Shown: positions 10,619 through 19,797 of the stretch, piece by piece
How positions within the stretch are numbered: position 1 is the first letter of the stretch
Layout of the letters: each line of letters begins with the position of its first letter
Assembly: GCA_947442105.1 (NCBI GenBank)
Contig: CANEVH010000002.1
Location: 34,979 to 98,978, forward strand
DNA from: Comamonadaceae bacterium
GTDB taxonomy: Bacteria > Pseudomonadota > Gammaproteobacteria > Burkholderiales > Burkholderiaceae_C
Reading direction: 5' to 3'
Length of the DNA stretch: 64,000 bases
Made by a program: the position numbers and the translations under genes
Notes under the pieces: model-generated
Told to the model about the DNA's origin: nothing
Databases searched by the model: none
The model's input: the letters and a program-made list of their open reading frames with translations, nothing else

Positions 10619-11257
10619 ATGCAACTCCTTACACACGCGGCCGTCCTGAATGCAATGAGCCCGAGTCCGTGGGACTTTAGCAACCGACTCCTCTATGAGC
10701 TATGCGCAAACCATCCAGCGCATTCAAATACCGGCGAGGTCCTGGCCAAGATTCTTCTGATCGGCCGCGTATACGCCGCTGCAATCGAACGGCGCAGAAC
10801 GACGACCGATGAGGATCAGAACGACGACTACTACATCAGCAATGTAGCGCCAGCGATCCAAAAATCCCCCATGGACGAGTGGCTCCAAGAAGCCAGAATC
10901 GCCGTCCCAGGCACTCCAGGAGGCTTTGCAACTCTGGTTGCAATCCACAGCAACGTGACTAACCTGTTCAGAAAGATCAGCGGACTAGAAAAGCGCTCTT
11001 TGGCATCGAAGTATCTCCATTTTCATGTGCCGAGACTCTTCTACATCTTTGACTCACGCGCAGTCAAAGCAATGCAACATTTCTCCAGCTTGCTTCCCAG
11101 GGCATCACGCTCGGAAGGTGCCGGGGACAATGAGTACCGGAAGTTCGCAGAGAAGTGCGCGCATCTCACCGCATTCTGCAGGCGCGAATTCGACCTTATT
11201 CCACTTCCGCGGCACATCGACAATCTACTCCTCGCGACGCACGCCAGTGAAACCTAA
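10619..11257 (+). CDS. Hypothetical protein coupled to the MmeI-like R-M gene
   Basis: A 212-aa soluble protein I do not recognise. ATG 10619 is preferred over an in-frame GTG at 10556 because AAGAGG (10605-10610) sits 8 nt before it. The stop overlaps the GTG of the downstream restriction-modification gene by 11 nt, implying translational coupling and a linked function. Noticeable segments are SPWDFSNRLLYELC, KILLIGRVYAAAIERRR and FHVPRLFYIFDSRAV; no signal peptide or membrane helix. Base composition is less GC-rich than the neighbours. It could be a control, specificity or accessory defence protein; no function is assigned. Confidence 0.75.
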   Translation: MQLLTHAAVLNAMSPSPWDFSNRLLYELCANHPAHSNTGEVLAKILLIGRVYAAAIERRRTTTDEDQNDDYYISNVAPAIQKSPMDEWLQEARIAVPGTPGGFATLVAIHSNVTNLFRKISGLEKRSLASKYLHFHVPRLFYIFDSRAVKAMQHFSSLLPRASRSEGAGDNEYRKFAEKCAHLTAFCRREFDLIPLPRHIDNLLLATHASET

Positions 11258-14200
11258 CACCCTGGTCCAATCCTTCATAGCGCGCTGGCAGGGCGTCACC
11301 GCCAGCGAGCTGGCCACGGCACAAAGCTTTGTGCTGGACTTTTGCGACGCGCTTGGCGTGCCCAAGCCGCACCCCACCCCGGCGCAAGACTATATGTTTG
11401 AGCGCCCCGTCACCTTTGTGCACGGCGACGGCGCCACCAGTGCCGGGCGCATTGACTGCTACCGCCGGGGCCACTTTGTCCTAGAGGCCAAAAAGCTCAA
11501 AGCGGGCGCCCATACCAAGGGCTTTGACGACGGCCTGTTGCGCGCGCGCAGCCAGGGCGAGGCCTATGCCCGCGCCCTGCCGGTGGCAGAAGGCCGGCCG
11601 CCCTTTGTGCTGGTGGTGGACGTGGGCACGGTTATCGAGGTCTATGCCGAATTCAGCCGCAGCGGCGGCACCTACATTCCTTTTCCCGACCCCCGCAGCC
11701 ACCGCATCGCCCTGGCCGACCTGGTGCGGCCCGACATAACGCAGCGCCTGCGCCAGATCTGGACCGACCCCGACAGCCTCAACCCCGCGCGCATCAGCGC
11801 CCAGGTCACGCGCGAGGTGTCAGAGCGCCTGGCGCTCCTCGCCCGCTCCTTGGAGCAAGGTGGCCACGCCCCCCAGCAAGTGGCCGCCTACCTCACGCGC
11901 TGCCTGTTTTGCATGTTTGCCGAAGACGTGGCGCTCTTGCCCCCCGGTGCGTTCTTGGGCCTGCTGCAAACCCACCGCCAAGACCCGGTGGCGCTACAGC
12001 ACATGCTGCGCATCTTGTGGGCCGATATGGACGTGGGCGGCTTTTCTGCCGCCCTGGCCAAGCCGGTGCTTAAGTTCAACGGCACGCTGTTCAAGGGCGC
12101 GGGCGCCAAGGGCTACAGCCTGCTGCTCACCACCGCGCAGATTGATCTGCTGATCTTGGCCGCGCAAGCCAACTGGCGCGAGGTGGAGCCCGCCATCTTT
12201 GGCACGCTGCTGGAGCGCGCGCTCGACCCCACCGAGCGCCACGCCCTGGGCGCCCACTACACGCCGCGCGCCTATGTGGAGCGCCTGGTCTTGCCCACCG
12301 TCATGGAGCCACTGCGCGCGCAGTGGGGCAATGTGCAGGCCGCAGCCCTGCTGCTGGCCCACGAGGCCGCTGCGCTGGAAGCCCACCCGCCCACCGTCGC
12401 CAGCAAAAAAGACTTCCCCGCCCTGGACCGCCACGCCGCCGCCGTGCGGGCCAAGTGGCAAGAGGCCCGCCAGCAGGTCAAAGACTTTCACCACCGCCTG
12501 TGCAGCCTGCGCGTGCTCGACCCCGCCTGCGGCAGCGCCAACTTCTTGTACGTCACGCTGGAACACCTCAAGCGTCTGGAGGGCGAGGTGCTCAACCAGC
12601 TCAGCGCTCTGGGCGACACCCAAGAGGCCCTGGACCTGGGCATTGAGACCGTCACCCTGCGGCAGCTGCGCGGCATTGAACTCAACGAACGCGCCGCCGC
12701 CCTGGCCGAACTGGTGCTGTGGATTGGCTTTTTGCAGTGGCACATCCGCGCCTTTGGCAATAGCAGCGTGGCCGAACCCGTGGTGCACGACTACGGCAAC
12801 ATCGAGCACCGCGACGCCGTGCTGGCCTACGACCGCCTGGAGCCGCTGACCGACGCCGCCGGCCACCCGGTGCTGCGCTGGGACGGCGTCACCACCAAAA
12901 CCCACCCCGCCACCGGCCAGCAAGTGCCCGACGAAACAGCGCAAGTAGCGCAGTGGCGCTACGTCAACCCCCGCCCGGCGCAGTGGCCGACGGCCGACTT
13001 TATTGTGGGCAACCCGCCCTTTATTGGCGCCGGTGCCATGCGCGGCGCCCTGGGCGAGGGCTATGTGGACGCGCTGCGCGGCGTCTGGCCCAAGGTGCCC
13101 GAGAGCGCGGACTTTGTCATGTATTGGTGGCACCGCGCCGCCGAACTGGTGGGCGCGGGCCAGGCAGAGCGCTTTGGCCTGATCACCACCAACAGCCTGC
13201 GCCAAACCTTTAACCGACGCGTGGTGCAACTGGCCCTGGACCAGGGCCTGAGCCTGCGCTTTGCCGTGCCCGACCACCCCTGGGTGGACGGCGCCAACGG
13301 CGCTGCGGTGCGCATCGCCATGACCGTGGCCAGCGCCACCCAGGCCGAGGGCAGCTTGTTCACCGTCACCCAAGAACAATCCCGCGACTACGGCGAAGTG
13401 CAGGTGGACATGGCGCAAAGCCAAGGCCTGATTTATGCCGACCTGCGCATTGGGGCGAATGTGGCGGCTGCAAAACCCATGCGTGCGAACCTGGGCATGA
13501 GCAACCGAGGGGTGCAGCTCTTCGGCGCTGGTTTTATCGTGACCCCGGAAGAAGCTGAACGAATGGGCCTAGGCACCATCGCAGGCCTTGAAAAGCACAT
13601 CCGCGTCTATCGCAATGGACGCGACCTGACCAGCACCCCGCGTGGTGTGATGGTGATTGATCTGTTTGGCCTAGATGCCGACGCGGTGCGCAGCCGGTTC
13701 CCAGCGGTGTACCAATGGCTGGCCGAGCGTGTCAAACCCGAGCGAGACGCAAAAGGCCAGTCCAAGGACGGTGCGGGATACGCCAAGCTCTGGTGGCTGC
13801 ACGGCAAACCGCGCCAGGAAATGCGCAAACAACTCAAAGCGCTACCGCGCTACATCGCCACGGTAGAAACCGCCAAGCACCGCGTGTTCCAGTTTTTGGA
13901 CATAAATGTGCTGCCGGACAACAAACTGGTAGCTATTGCGCTGAGCGACGCGCTCCATCTCGGGGTTTTGTCCAGCAGGGTGCATGGCGCCTGGGCTTTG
14001 GCGGCGGGCAGCTGGTTGGGCGTTGGCAATGATCCGGTCTACGTCAAATCACGCTGCTTTGAAGCCTTCCCCTTCCCCGACGACGACACCGGCCTTAGCC
14101 CCGCATTGGCCGAGCGCATTCGCAGCCTGGCAGAGCAGCTCGACGCCCACCGCAAGGCCCGCCAGGCGGCGCACAGCACCGTCACCATCACCGGCATGTA

Positions 14201-14822
14201 CAACGTGCTGGACAAACTGCGCAGCGGCGCTGCCCTGAGCGCTGCCGACCGCACCATGAACGCCGCCGCTCTGGTGGGCGTGCTGCAAAGCCTGCACGAC
14301 GAACTGGACGCCGCCGTTTTGGCCGCCTACGGCTGGTCCGACCTGGCATTACCCGCTGACCTGGACGCCTTGCTGCTGCGCCTGGTGGACCTCAACACCC
14401 GGCGCGCCCGCGACGAAGCGACCGGCACCGTGCGCTACCTGCGCCCCGACTTTCAGCTAGGCACTGGCCAGGGTGAACAAACCACCATCGACGAAGGCCC
14501 CGACACCCCCGCTGATGCCGACGCCAATGGCGATTCCGCCCACGCCGCCGCTGGTGTCGATGCGCAGGGCGGCGGCCAGCGCGCAGCAAGCGCGGCGCTA
14601 GTCCCAGCGAAAGCCTGGCCCAGCGGACTGGCAGACCAGATCAAGGCTGTAGCCGACGCCCTGGCCACCGCCGGCACCAGCCAGAGCCTGGACGCCATAG
14701 CCGCACGCTTCAGCGGCCGTGGCCGCTGGCGCGAGCGCCTGCCCACCATCCTGGACGCCCTGGTGGCATTGGGCCGCGCCCGTATGGTCGATGGCAGGGG
14801 CTGGGTGGACGCGGGCCGGTGA
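11247..14822 (+). CDS. MmeI-like (type IIL) combined restriction endonuclease / adenine DNA methyltransferase
   Basis: 1191 aa from GTG 11247 in one intact frame. Order: N-terminal PD-(D/E)xK nuclease with D at about residue 69 and EAKK at about 79-82; a helical connector containing HYTPRAYVERLV; the SAM-binding motif I DPACGSANF (about 425-433); the catalytic NPPF (about 588-591) of N6-adenine (gamma-class) methylases; and a C-terminal target-recognition region. This matches single-chain type IIL enzymes such as MmeI, which cut one strand-asymmetric site and protect it by methylating one strand. The recognition sequence cannot be read from the gene. The start overlaps the preceding hypothetical ORF; no separate methylase is needed. 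Confidence 0.87.
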   Translation: MKPNTLVQSFIARWQGVTASELATAQSFVLDFCDALGVPKPHPTPAQDYMFERPVTFVHGDGATSAGRIDCYRRGHFVLEAKKLKAGAHTKGFDDGLLRARSQGEAYARALPVAEGRPPFVLVVDVGTVIEVYAEFSRSGGTYIPFPDPRSHRIALADLVRPDITQRLRQIWTDPDSLNPARISAQVTREVSERLALLARSLEQGGHAPQQVAAYLTRCLFCMFAEDVALLPPGAFLGLLQTHRQDPVALQHMLRILWADMDVGGFSAALAKPVLKFNGTLFKGAGAKGYSLLLTTAQIDLLILAAQANWREVEPAIFGTLLERALDPTERHALGAHYTPRAYVERLVLPTVMEPLRAQWGNVQAAALLLAHEAAALEAHPPTVASKKDFPALDRHAAAVRAKWQEARQQVKDFHHRLCSLRVLDPACGSANFLYVTLEHLKRLEGEVLNQLSALGDTQEALDLGIETVTLRQLRGIELNERAAALAELVLWIGFLQWHIRAFGNSSVAEPVVHDYGNIEHRDAVLAYDRLEPLTDAAGHPVLRWDGVTTKTHPATGQQVPDETAQVAQWRYVNPRPAQWPTADFIVGNPPFIGAGAMRGALGEGYVDALRGVWPKVPESADFVMYWWHRAAELVGAGQAERFGLITTNSLRQTFNRRVVQLALDQGLSLRFAVPDHPWVDGANGAAVRIAMTVASATQAEGSLFTVTQEQSRDYGEVQVDMAQSQGLIYADLRIGANVAAAKPMRANLGMSNRGVQLFGAGFIVTPEEAERMGLGTIAGLEKHIRVYRNGRDLTSTPRGVMVIDLFGLDADAVRSRFPAVYQWLAERVKPERDAKGQSKDGAGYAKLWWLHGKPRQEMRKQLKALPRYIATVETAKHRVFQFLDINVLPDNKLVAIALSDALHLGVLSSRVHGAWALAAGSWLGVGNDPVYVKSRCFEAFPFPDDDTGLSPALAERIRSLAEQLDAHRKARQAAHSTVTITGMYNVLDKLRSGAALSAADRTMNAAALVGVLQSLHDELDAAVLAAYGWSDLALPADLDALLLRLVDLNTRRARDEATGTVRYLRPDFQLGTGQGEQTTIDEGPDTPADADANGDSAHAAAGVDAQGGGQRAASAALVPAKAWPSGLADQIKAVADALATAGTSQSLDAIAARFSGRGRWRERLPTILDALVALGRARMVDGRGWVDAGR

Positions 14823-14996
14823 TTTACGCCATGCCCCCAAAGGGCGAGAAATCCACCGAGCGGGGGAAACTACCTTTGGCAGCGCTACCGCTAGCGGGGC
14901 ATGCGCCACGCTCCAAGCCACGGGGCCACCCCACTCAAGCGCAATTCGCCTTTGGCTTTTGAAGCGCCCCCAAAGTCCCGCGCTTAGTGGGTCTTT

Positions 14997-15038
14997 TCGC
15001 CATAAATTTGGGCGTGGATGGCCGTAAATGGCCGTAAA
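14997..15038. repeat. 10-bp repeat array downstream of fic
   Basis: Units TCGCCATAAA (14997-15006), TGGCCGTAAA (15019-15028) and TGGCCGTAAA (15029-15038). They match, in the same orientation, the array upstream of the fic gene (consensus TRGCCRTAAA). The array lies 19 nt beyond the fic stop codon. Confidence 0.75.
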
Positions 15039-15056
15039 TTCCTGTCAGTGTCCGTT

Positions 15057-16112
15057 TCACTGGCCAGATGCCACATACCAGGTGCCACGACCGACACCAT
15101 GTTTGACCAAGTGGCCATCGCTGGCAAGTTTGGCCAAGTGTGCTTTGATGGTGGCTCGCTTTGCGCCTGTTTGTTGCTCGGCTTGCAGGGTGGTGAGTCT
15201 GCCGTGTTCTCGCGCCAGGGCAAGCAGGTCAGCGGAGAGTTTGGGCAAGCGCTGGGAGAGCATTTTTTCTCGCTCGACCTTCTCACCAAGGCGTTTGACT
15301 TGGGACGCCAGCGATGAGAGAAAAAACACCATCCACGGTTGCCAGTTGGGGCTATGGGTGCGAATCGTGCCTTGGGTCTGGCGCAGAGCGATGTAGTACC
15401 CGCTTTTGTTTTGTTCGATGATGCTTTCCAGAGAGCTGTACGGCACGTAGCTATAGCCGAACTGGAGCATGAGCAGGGTGGTCAAGATGCGTGATAAGCG
15501 TCCATTGCCGTCCTCAAACGGGTGAATCTCCAGGAAGACCACCACAAAAATGGCCACGATGAGCAAGGGATGCAAGGTTTTGTTGTCTCGGGCATGGCGT
15601 ACCCACTCGACCAGTTCTTGCATGAGGCCAGGCGTATCAAACGGGGTGGCTGTCTGGAAGACCACCGCCACCTGTTCGCCCTTCTCATTGAAAGCGGCCA
15701 CATTATTCGAGACCTTTTTGTACCTGCCACGATGGTGGTCATCTTTGCTACTGTGGTGGAGCAAATCGCGGTGCAGTTGCTGAATATGGTTTTCGTTGAA
15801 GGCGATGTGCTCCCAAGACGCGAAAAGCAGCTCCATCACTTCGGCATAGCCCGCTACTTCCTGTTCGTCGCGGGTAGTGAACTTTTTGACCTTGATGTTC
15901 GAGAGCAGAGCATCGACTTCGGCATTGGTCAGCTTGCTGCCCTCGATGCGCGTTGATGAAGCCACGCTTTCAATGGTGGCCACGCGCCGCAGCGCCAATA
16001 GTCTTTCTGGAGCCAATGAACCCAGCGCCCGCCATGCCCCTTTGAACTCGTCTATTTGCGCAACGAGCGCCAAGACATCGGGCGTGATGGTGATGTTGTC
16101 AGTGTGGAGCAT
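15057..16112 (-). CDS. Fic-domain protein with N-terminal inhibitory helix and C-terminal winged helix
   Basis: 351 aa from ATG 16112. The Fic core HPFEDGNGRLSR (residues 197-208) has the catalytic His and the phosphate-binding GNGR loop, so AMP (or other nucleotide) transfer is expected. The N-terminal motif SSTRIEG (52-58) fits (S/T)xxxE(G/N), the class II autoinhibitory helix whose Glu blocks ATP. The last about 60 residues (LTTLQAEQQTGAKRATIKAHLAKLA) form a helix-turn-helix. An in-frame extension upstream to 16217 is open but would translate the repeat array, so 16112 is preferred; no clear Shine-Dalgarno is present for either. Probable role is autoregulated AMPylation or toxin-like modification; targets unknown. 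Confidence 0.87.
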   Translation of the reverse strand: MLHTDNITITPDVLALVAQIDEFKGAWRALGSLAPERLLALRRVATIESVASSTRIEGSKLTNAEVDALLSNIKVKKFTTRDEQEVAGYAEVMELLFASWEHIAFNENHIQQLHRDLLHHSSKDDHHRGRYKKVSNNVAAFNEKGEQVAVVFQTATPFDTPGLMQELVEWVRHARDNKTLHPLLIVAIFVVVFLEIHPFEDGNGRLSRILTTLLMLQFGYSYVPYSSLESIIEQNKSGYYIALRQTQGTIRTHSPNWQPWMVFFLSSLASQVKRLGEKVEREKMLSQRLPKLSADLLALAREHGRLTTLQAEQQTGAKRATIKAHLAKLASDGHLVKHGVGRGTWYVASGQ

Positions 16113-16163
16113 GGCCGCAAATATAGCCATAAATAGCCATAAATAGCCGTAAATGGCCATAAT
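16112..16163. repeat. Helically phased 10-bp repeat array upstream of fic
   Basis: Four contiguous units: TAGCCATAAA (16124-16133), TAGCCATAAA (16134-16143), TAGCCGTAAA (16144-16153) and TGGCCATAAT (16154-16163), with a fifth variant TGGCCGCAAA at 16112-16121. The exact 10-bp period places each unit on the same DNA face. Position directly before the fic start suggests an operator array for the winged-helix tail of Fic. Confidence 0.8.
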
Positions 16164-16264
16164 GCAAATGCTATCGTGTTGTGGTTTTCCCGAAAAAACA
16201 ATAAAACCACTTTTCATGGGTTTGCGCAGCGCCTTTGCTGCACAAAGTCAGTAGCTCACCCCCG

Positions 16265-16819
16265 TCACCAGCCCCCGCTGCCTGGCTCGCCCTTGAACGG
16301 ACCGGCCACATCGGCGGTGATCCAGCCGCCATAAAAGCTGCCGGCTTGCGGCGTTACCCTGGCGCCGTCCACGGTGCAGTCAAGGTCGTGGGCGTAAAAG
16401 GCTACGCAGTCGGCCAGTGGCTCGGCGCCGGGCAAGGGGTGCGGATAACTCCACCCCACCTGGCGCAAGCGGTCGGCACCTTGGACCAAGTCCCAATAGC
16501 GCGCAGGCCCTTTCCATTCACATACAGAGCCCCCGCCTGCGGCTACTAGCAGCCCGGTGCGCACGTCGGCCAAGGGCAAGTAATAAGTGGGCGGGTGGGC
16601 CGTCTCGCGTACGGCCCAAGCGCCGCGTGTGCGCGCAATCTCTTGCCCGCCCCAGCACACCACGATTTCGCGCGTGTCGCGCAGCAGCGCGGGCGGGCGC
16701 GGAAAGTCCCACACCGACACTTGGCCTGGTGCAGGCACAGCCGCAAACGGTGGGCGGTCTTTGCCGCGCCAGCGCCATTGCGCGCGGGCCAGGGCCAAAG
16801 GGTCGTTGTCGGTGCTCAT
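16265..16819 (-). CDS. DUF427 domain-containing protein
   Basis: 184 aa. ARTRGAWAVRETAHPPTYYL, CEWKGPARYWDL, WSYPHPLPG and GSFYGGWITADVAGPFKG are clear DUF427 signatures; the second half is the compact beta-barrel-like DUF427 fold. The start ATG 16819 begins MSTDNDPLALARAQW; an upstream in-frame start adds a non-conserved stretch. Lies 63 nt after the antiporter gene on the same strand and may be cotranscribed. Function unknown. Confidence 0.85.
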   Translation of the reverse strand: MSTDNDPLALARAQWRWRGKDRPPFAAVPAPGQVSVWDFPRPPALLRDTREIVVCWGGQEIARTRGAWAVRETAHPPTYYLPLADVRTGLLVAAGGGSVCEWKGPARYWDLVQGADRLRQVGWSYPHPLPGAEPLADCVAFYAHDLDCTVDGARVTPQAGSFYGGWITADVAGPFKGEPGSGGW

Positions 16820-16882
16820 AGCTGGCCGCAGCTTAACCGCGTTGGCGATCTCCAGCACCAGAGCGCCACCACCAAAGCTCCA

Positions 16883-18571
16883 TCACCCGCCAAACCGCCC
16901 CTCCACATGCGCCGCCATGCCCTTGGCCAGCTCCTCTTCACCAAAGAACACGGTGCCAATGCCCTCATTGGTCAAGAGCACGGTGTCGTCTTCGCTGTGC
17001 GAGCGCAGGATGATTTCAATGCCGGGGTTGAGCGTGCGCGCGGTGTCCGCCATGGCCCGAAAGTGCAGGCTGTCGGGCGTGGCCACCACCAGCATCGCGG
17101 CCTTGGCAATGTGCGCCTGGATCAGCACCTCGGGTTCAGCCGCGCTGCCCGATACGGCGGCGCGCCCGGCTTTGCGCAGGCCTTCCACCACCTCGCGGTT
17201 TTGTTCCACCACCACGTAGGGAATATTGCGCGCGTCCATAGCCTGGGCAATGCGCCGGCCCACGCGGCCATAGCCCACCAGTACCACCTGGCCTTCTAAA
17301 AACTTGCGGTCGGTGGACAGGGGCAGCTCGGCAAACGGGTCTTGGCGCATCTCCAGGCGGCGCGCCATGGCGGACTTGCGCAGCACCCAGCGGCGCAGCG
17401 GCTCAATGGCGGCAAACAAAAACGAATTGAGCGAGATGGACATCAGCACCGCCGCCAAGATCAAGCTCACGCCATCGCTGTGCAGCAAACCCAAGCCCAG
17501 CCCCAGCCCGGCCAGGATGATGGAAAACTCGCCAATCTGCCCCAGGCTCACCGCAATCGAGAGCGCGGTGTTCAGCGGGTACTTGAGCGCCAGCACGACC
17601 ACAAGCGCCGCAATCAAATTGCCAAAGATAGCGATCAAAACCACCAGCATCACCTGGAAGGGATGGCCTAGCAAAATGTTGGGGTTGACCGCCATGCCAA
17701 TCGACACAAAAAACAGCACCGAAAACGCGTCGCGCAGCGGCAGGCTTTCTTCGGCGGCGCGGTGGCTGTACTCCGACTCGCGCATCACCACACCGGCCAC
17801 AAACGCGCCCAACGCAAACGACACGCCAAAGAACTTGGTTGCGCCAAAAGCAATGCCAATGGCGGTGGCGACGACCGCCAGGGTAAACAGCTCGCGCGAG
17901 CCGGTCTTAGCCACTTGCCACAAAAACCAGGGCAGGGCGCGCTTGCCCACGATGAACATCAGCGCCATGAAGGCGCCCACCTCCAGCAGGGTTTTGCCCA
18001 GCGTCAGCCACAGCGGCTTGTCTGCTGCGGGCCCGTTGGCATCGCCCAGCACGCCGGCCAAGGGCGGCAACAACACCAGGGCCAGCACCGTCACCAGGTC
18101 TTGCACCACCAGCCAGCCCACTGCGATGCGGCCATTCATGGTGTCCAGCTGGCCGCGCGTTTCCAGCGCCTTGAGCAGCACCACGGTGCTGGCGCAGGCC
18201 AGCGACAGACCCAAAATCAAGGCACCGCCCAGCGACCAGCCCCACAGCCAGCCCAACCACAGCCCAGTGGCAGTGGTCGCGCCCATCTGAATCAGCGCGC
18301 CGGGAATGGCAATTTTTTTGACCGACCACAGGTCTTGCGGAGAAAAGTGCAGGCCCACGCCAAACATGAGCAGCATGATGCCGATCTCGGACAACTGCGA
18401 GGCAATGTGCGCGTCCGCCACAAAGCCCGGTGTAGCCGGGCCAATCAACACGCCGGCCAGCAAATAGCCCACCAACGACGGAACTTTGAAGCGCTCGGCC
18501 ACAAAGCCCAGCACCAAGGCCACGCCAAAGGCGGCGGCTACGGTGGAGATGAGGGAGACGTCGGGAGCCAT
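16883..18571 (-). CDS. ybaL: Kef/YbaL-type monovalent cation:proton antiporter (CPA2)
   Basis: 562 aa: about 12 transmembrane helices (residues 1-390) of the Na+/H+ exchanger superfamily, beginning MAPDVSLISTVAAAFG and containing the conserved MLLMFGVGLHFS, followed by a cytosolic RCK/TrkA-N domain with the Rossmann motif GYGRVGRR (about residue 425). Length and order match E. coli YbaL (558 aa) better than KefB/KefC (about 600-620 aa). Start 18571 is chosen because the open frame upstream overlaps rpe. It follows rpe by 28 nt on the same strand. Substrate (K+ or Na+) is not decided by sequence. Confidence 0.88.
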   Translation of the reverse strand: MAPDVSLISTVAAAFGVALVLGFVAERFKVPSLVGYLLAGVLIGPATPGFVADAHIASQLSEIGIMLLMFGVGLHFSPQDLWSVKKIAIPGALIQMGATTATGLWLGWLWGWSLGGALILGLSLACASTVVLLKALETRGQLDTMNGRIAVGWLVVQDLVTVLALVLLPPLAGVLGDANGPAADKPLWLTLGKTLLEVGAFMALMFIVGKRALPWFLWQVAKTGSRELFTLAVVATAIGIAFGATKFFGVSFALGAFVAGVVMRESEYSHRAAEESLPLRDAFSVLFFVSIGMAVNPNILLGHPFQVMLVVLIAIFGNLIAALVVVLALKYPLNTALSIAVSLGQIGEFSIILAGLGLGLGLLHSDGVSLILAAVLMSISLNSFLFAAIEPLRRWVLRKSAMARRLEMRQDPFAELPLSTDRKFLEGQVVLVGYGRVGRRIAQAMDARNIPYVVVEQNREVVEGLRKAGRAAVSGSAAEPEVLIQAHIAKAAMLVVATPDSLHFRAMADTARTLNPGIEIILRSHSEDDTVLLTNEGIGTVFFGEEELAKGMAAHVEGRFGG

Positions 18572-18599
18572 GGCGTGCGCCTTGCCGCCAAGCGCCCGC

Positions 18600-19274
18600 C
18601 TATGCCAGCGCCTGGCGCATCTGGGCGATGACGGACTTGTAGTTGGGCTTGCCAAAAATCGCGCGCCCGGCCACAAAGGTATCGGCCCCGGCGTCTGCCA
18701 CGCGGCGGATGTTGTCGGTCTTGATGCCGCCGTCCACCTCCAGGCGAATGTCTTTGCCGCTGGCGTCAATGCGCCGGCGAACGTCCTCAATCTTTCGCAG
18801 CGCCGAGTCAATAAAACTCTGGCCGCCAAAGCCGGGGTTCACGCTCATGATGAGCACCAGGTCAATGTCCTCAATCACCCAGTCCAGCACATCCAGTGGC
18901 TCTGCTGGGTTGAACACCAGCCCGGCCTTCACGCCCTTGCTTTTAATGGCCTGGATGCTGCGGTGCACATGGCCCGAGGCGTCGGGGTGAAAGCTGATAA
19001 GGTCTGCCCCCGCCTCGGCAAAGGACGCGGCCAGCGCATCTACCGGCGAAATCATCAAGTGCACGTCAATCGGCACGACCACGCCCGCTGCGGTTTTGGA
19101 GTGGGGTTTGAGGGCGCTGCAAATCATGGGGCCGAAGGTCAGGTTGGGCACGTAGTGGTTGTCCATCACGTCAAAGTGAATCCAGTCGGCGCCAGCGGCG
19201 ATGACGTTTTTCAGCTCCTCGCCCAGGCGGGCAAAGTCAGCGGACAGCAGGGAGGGGGCGATGCGGAAGGTCAT
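18600..19274 (-). CDS. rpe: Ribulose-phosphate 3-epimerase
   Basis: 224 aa TIM barrel. [27 protein letters not shown] (metal-binding His and Asp), the [10 protein letters not shown] strand, [10 protein letters not shown] and LEVDGGIK are all intact. It interconverts ribulose-5-phosphate and xylulose-5-phosphate in the pentose phosphate or Calvin pathway; no Calvin cycle genes are adjacent. The start at 19274 ([11 protein letters not shown]) is the conserved one. First gene of an rpe-ybaL-DUF427 minus-strand unit, divergent from apaG. Confidence 0.95.
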   Translation of the reverse strand: MTFRIAPSLLSADFARLGEELKNVIAAGADWIHFDVMDNHYVPNLTFGPMICSALKPHSKTAAGVVVPIDVHLMISPVDALAASFAEAGADLISFHPDASGHVHRSIQAIKSKGVKAGLVFNPAEPLDVLDWVIEDIDLVLIMSVNPGFGGQSFIDSALRKIEDVRRRIDASGKDIRLEVDGGIKTDNIRRVADAGADTFVAGRAIFGKPNYKSVIAQMRQALA

Positions 19275-19372
19275 GGTCGTGCTTTCGACGGCAAGGGCGG
19301 TTCGGGGGGCGGGTCTGGGGCAATAGAAACAGGCGTCTGAACATACTCGATTTTCAGCGTTAGCATCGCACG

Positions 19373-19783
19373 ATGACCAAGCCACACCGCCCCTACCAGT
19401 TCCAGATCGAGGTATTGCCGCAGTACCTGCCCGAGCAATCGGCCCCCGAGCAAGGCCTGTACCTGTTTGCCTACACCATCACCATTGCCAATACCGGCAG
19501 CGTGGCCGCGCAGCTGATCTCGCGCACCTGGAACGTCAACGACGCCAACGGCCACACCGAAAAGGTGAAAGGCTTGGGCGTGGTGGGCCAACAGCCCTTG
19601 CTCAAACCCGGCCAGAGTTTCGAATACACCAGCGGCACCCGCTTGCGCACCCCCACCGGCACCATGCACGGCAGCTTTTTTTGTGTGGCCGAAGACGGCG
19701 AAAAGTTTGACGTGGACATTCCCATGTTCGTGCTCGACGCCCTGAGCAGCAGCGGCAGCGCCGACCAACGCACCCTGCACTAG
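19373..19783 (+). CDS. apaG: Co2+/Mg2+ efflux protein ApaG
   Basis: 136 aa, the usual length of ApaG. The fibronectin-III-like fold is recognised by [52 protein letters not shown] and [17 protein letters not shown]. Cytosolic; in enterobacteria mutants alter Co2+/Mg2+ handling, while its biochemical function is not settled. It starts 98 nt from the divergent rpe gene and precedes thiL by 14 nt. Confidence 0.95.
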   Translation: MTKPHRPYQFQIEVLPQYLPEQSAPEQGLYLFAYTITIANTGSVAAQLISRTWNVNDANGHTEKVKGLGVVGQQPLLKPGQSFEYTSGTRLRTPTGTMHGSFFCVAEDGEKFDVDIPMFVLDALSSSGSADQRTLH

Positions 19784-19797
19784 CACCGCCTTGCGCC

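Noticed and set aside
11994..13424. About 475-codon open frame on the minus strand inside the MmeI-like gene
   Set aside because: Antisense to the methyltransferase core with intact motifs; composition is that of a shadow frame.
15007..16163. TRGCCRTAAA repeats considered as a CRISPR-like array
   Set aside because: Units are contiguous 10-mers without spacers and no cas gene is present; better read as operator or iteron-like repeats. No replication initiator gene is adjacent, so an origin was also dismissed.
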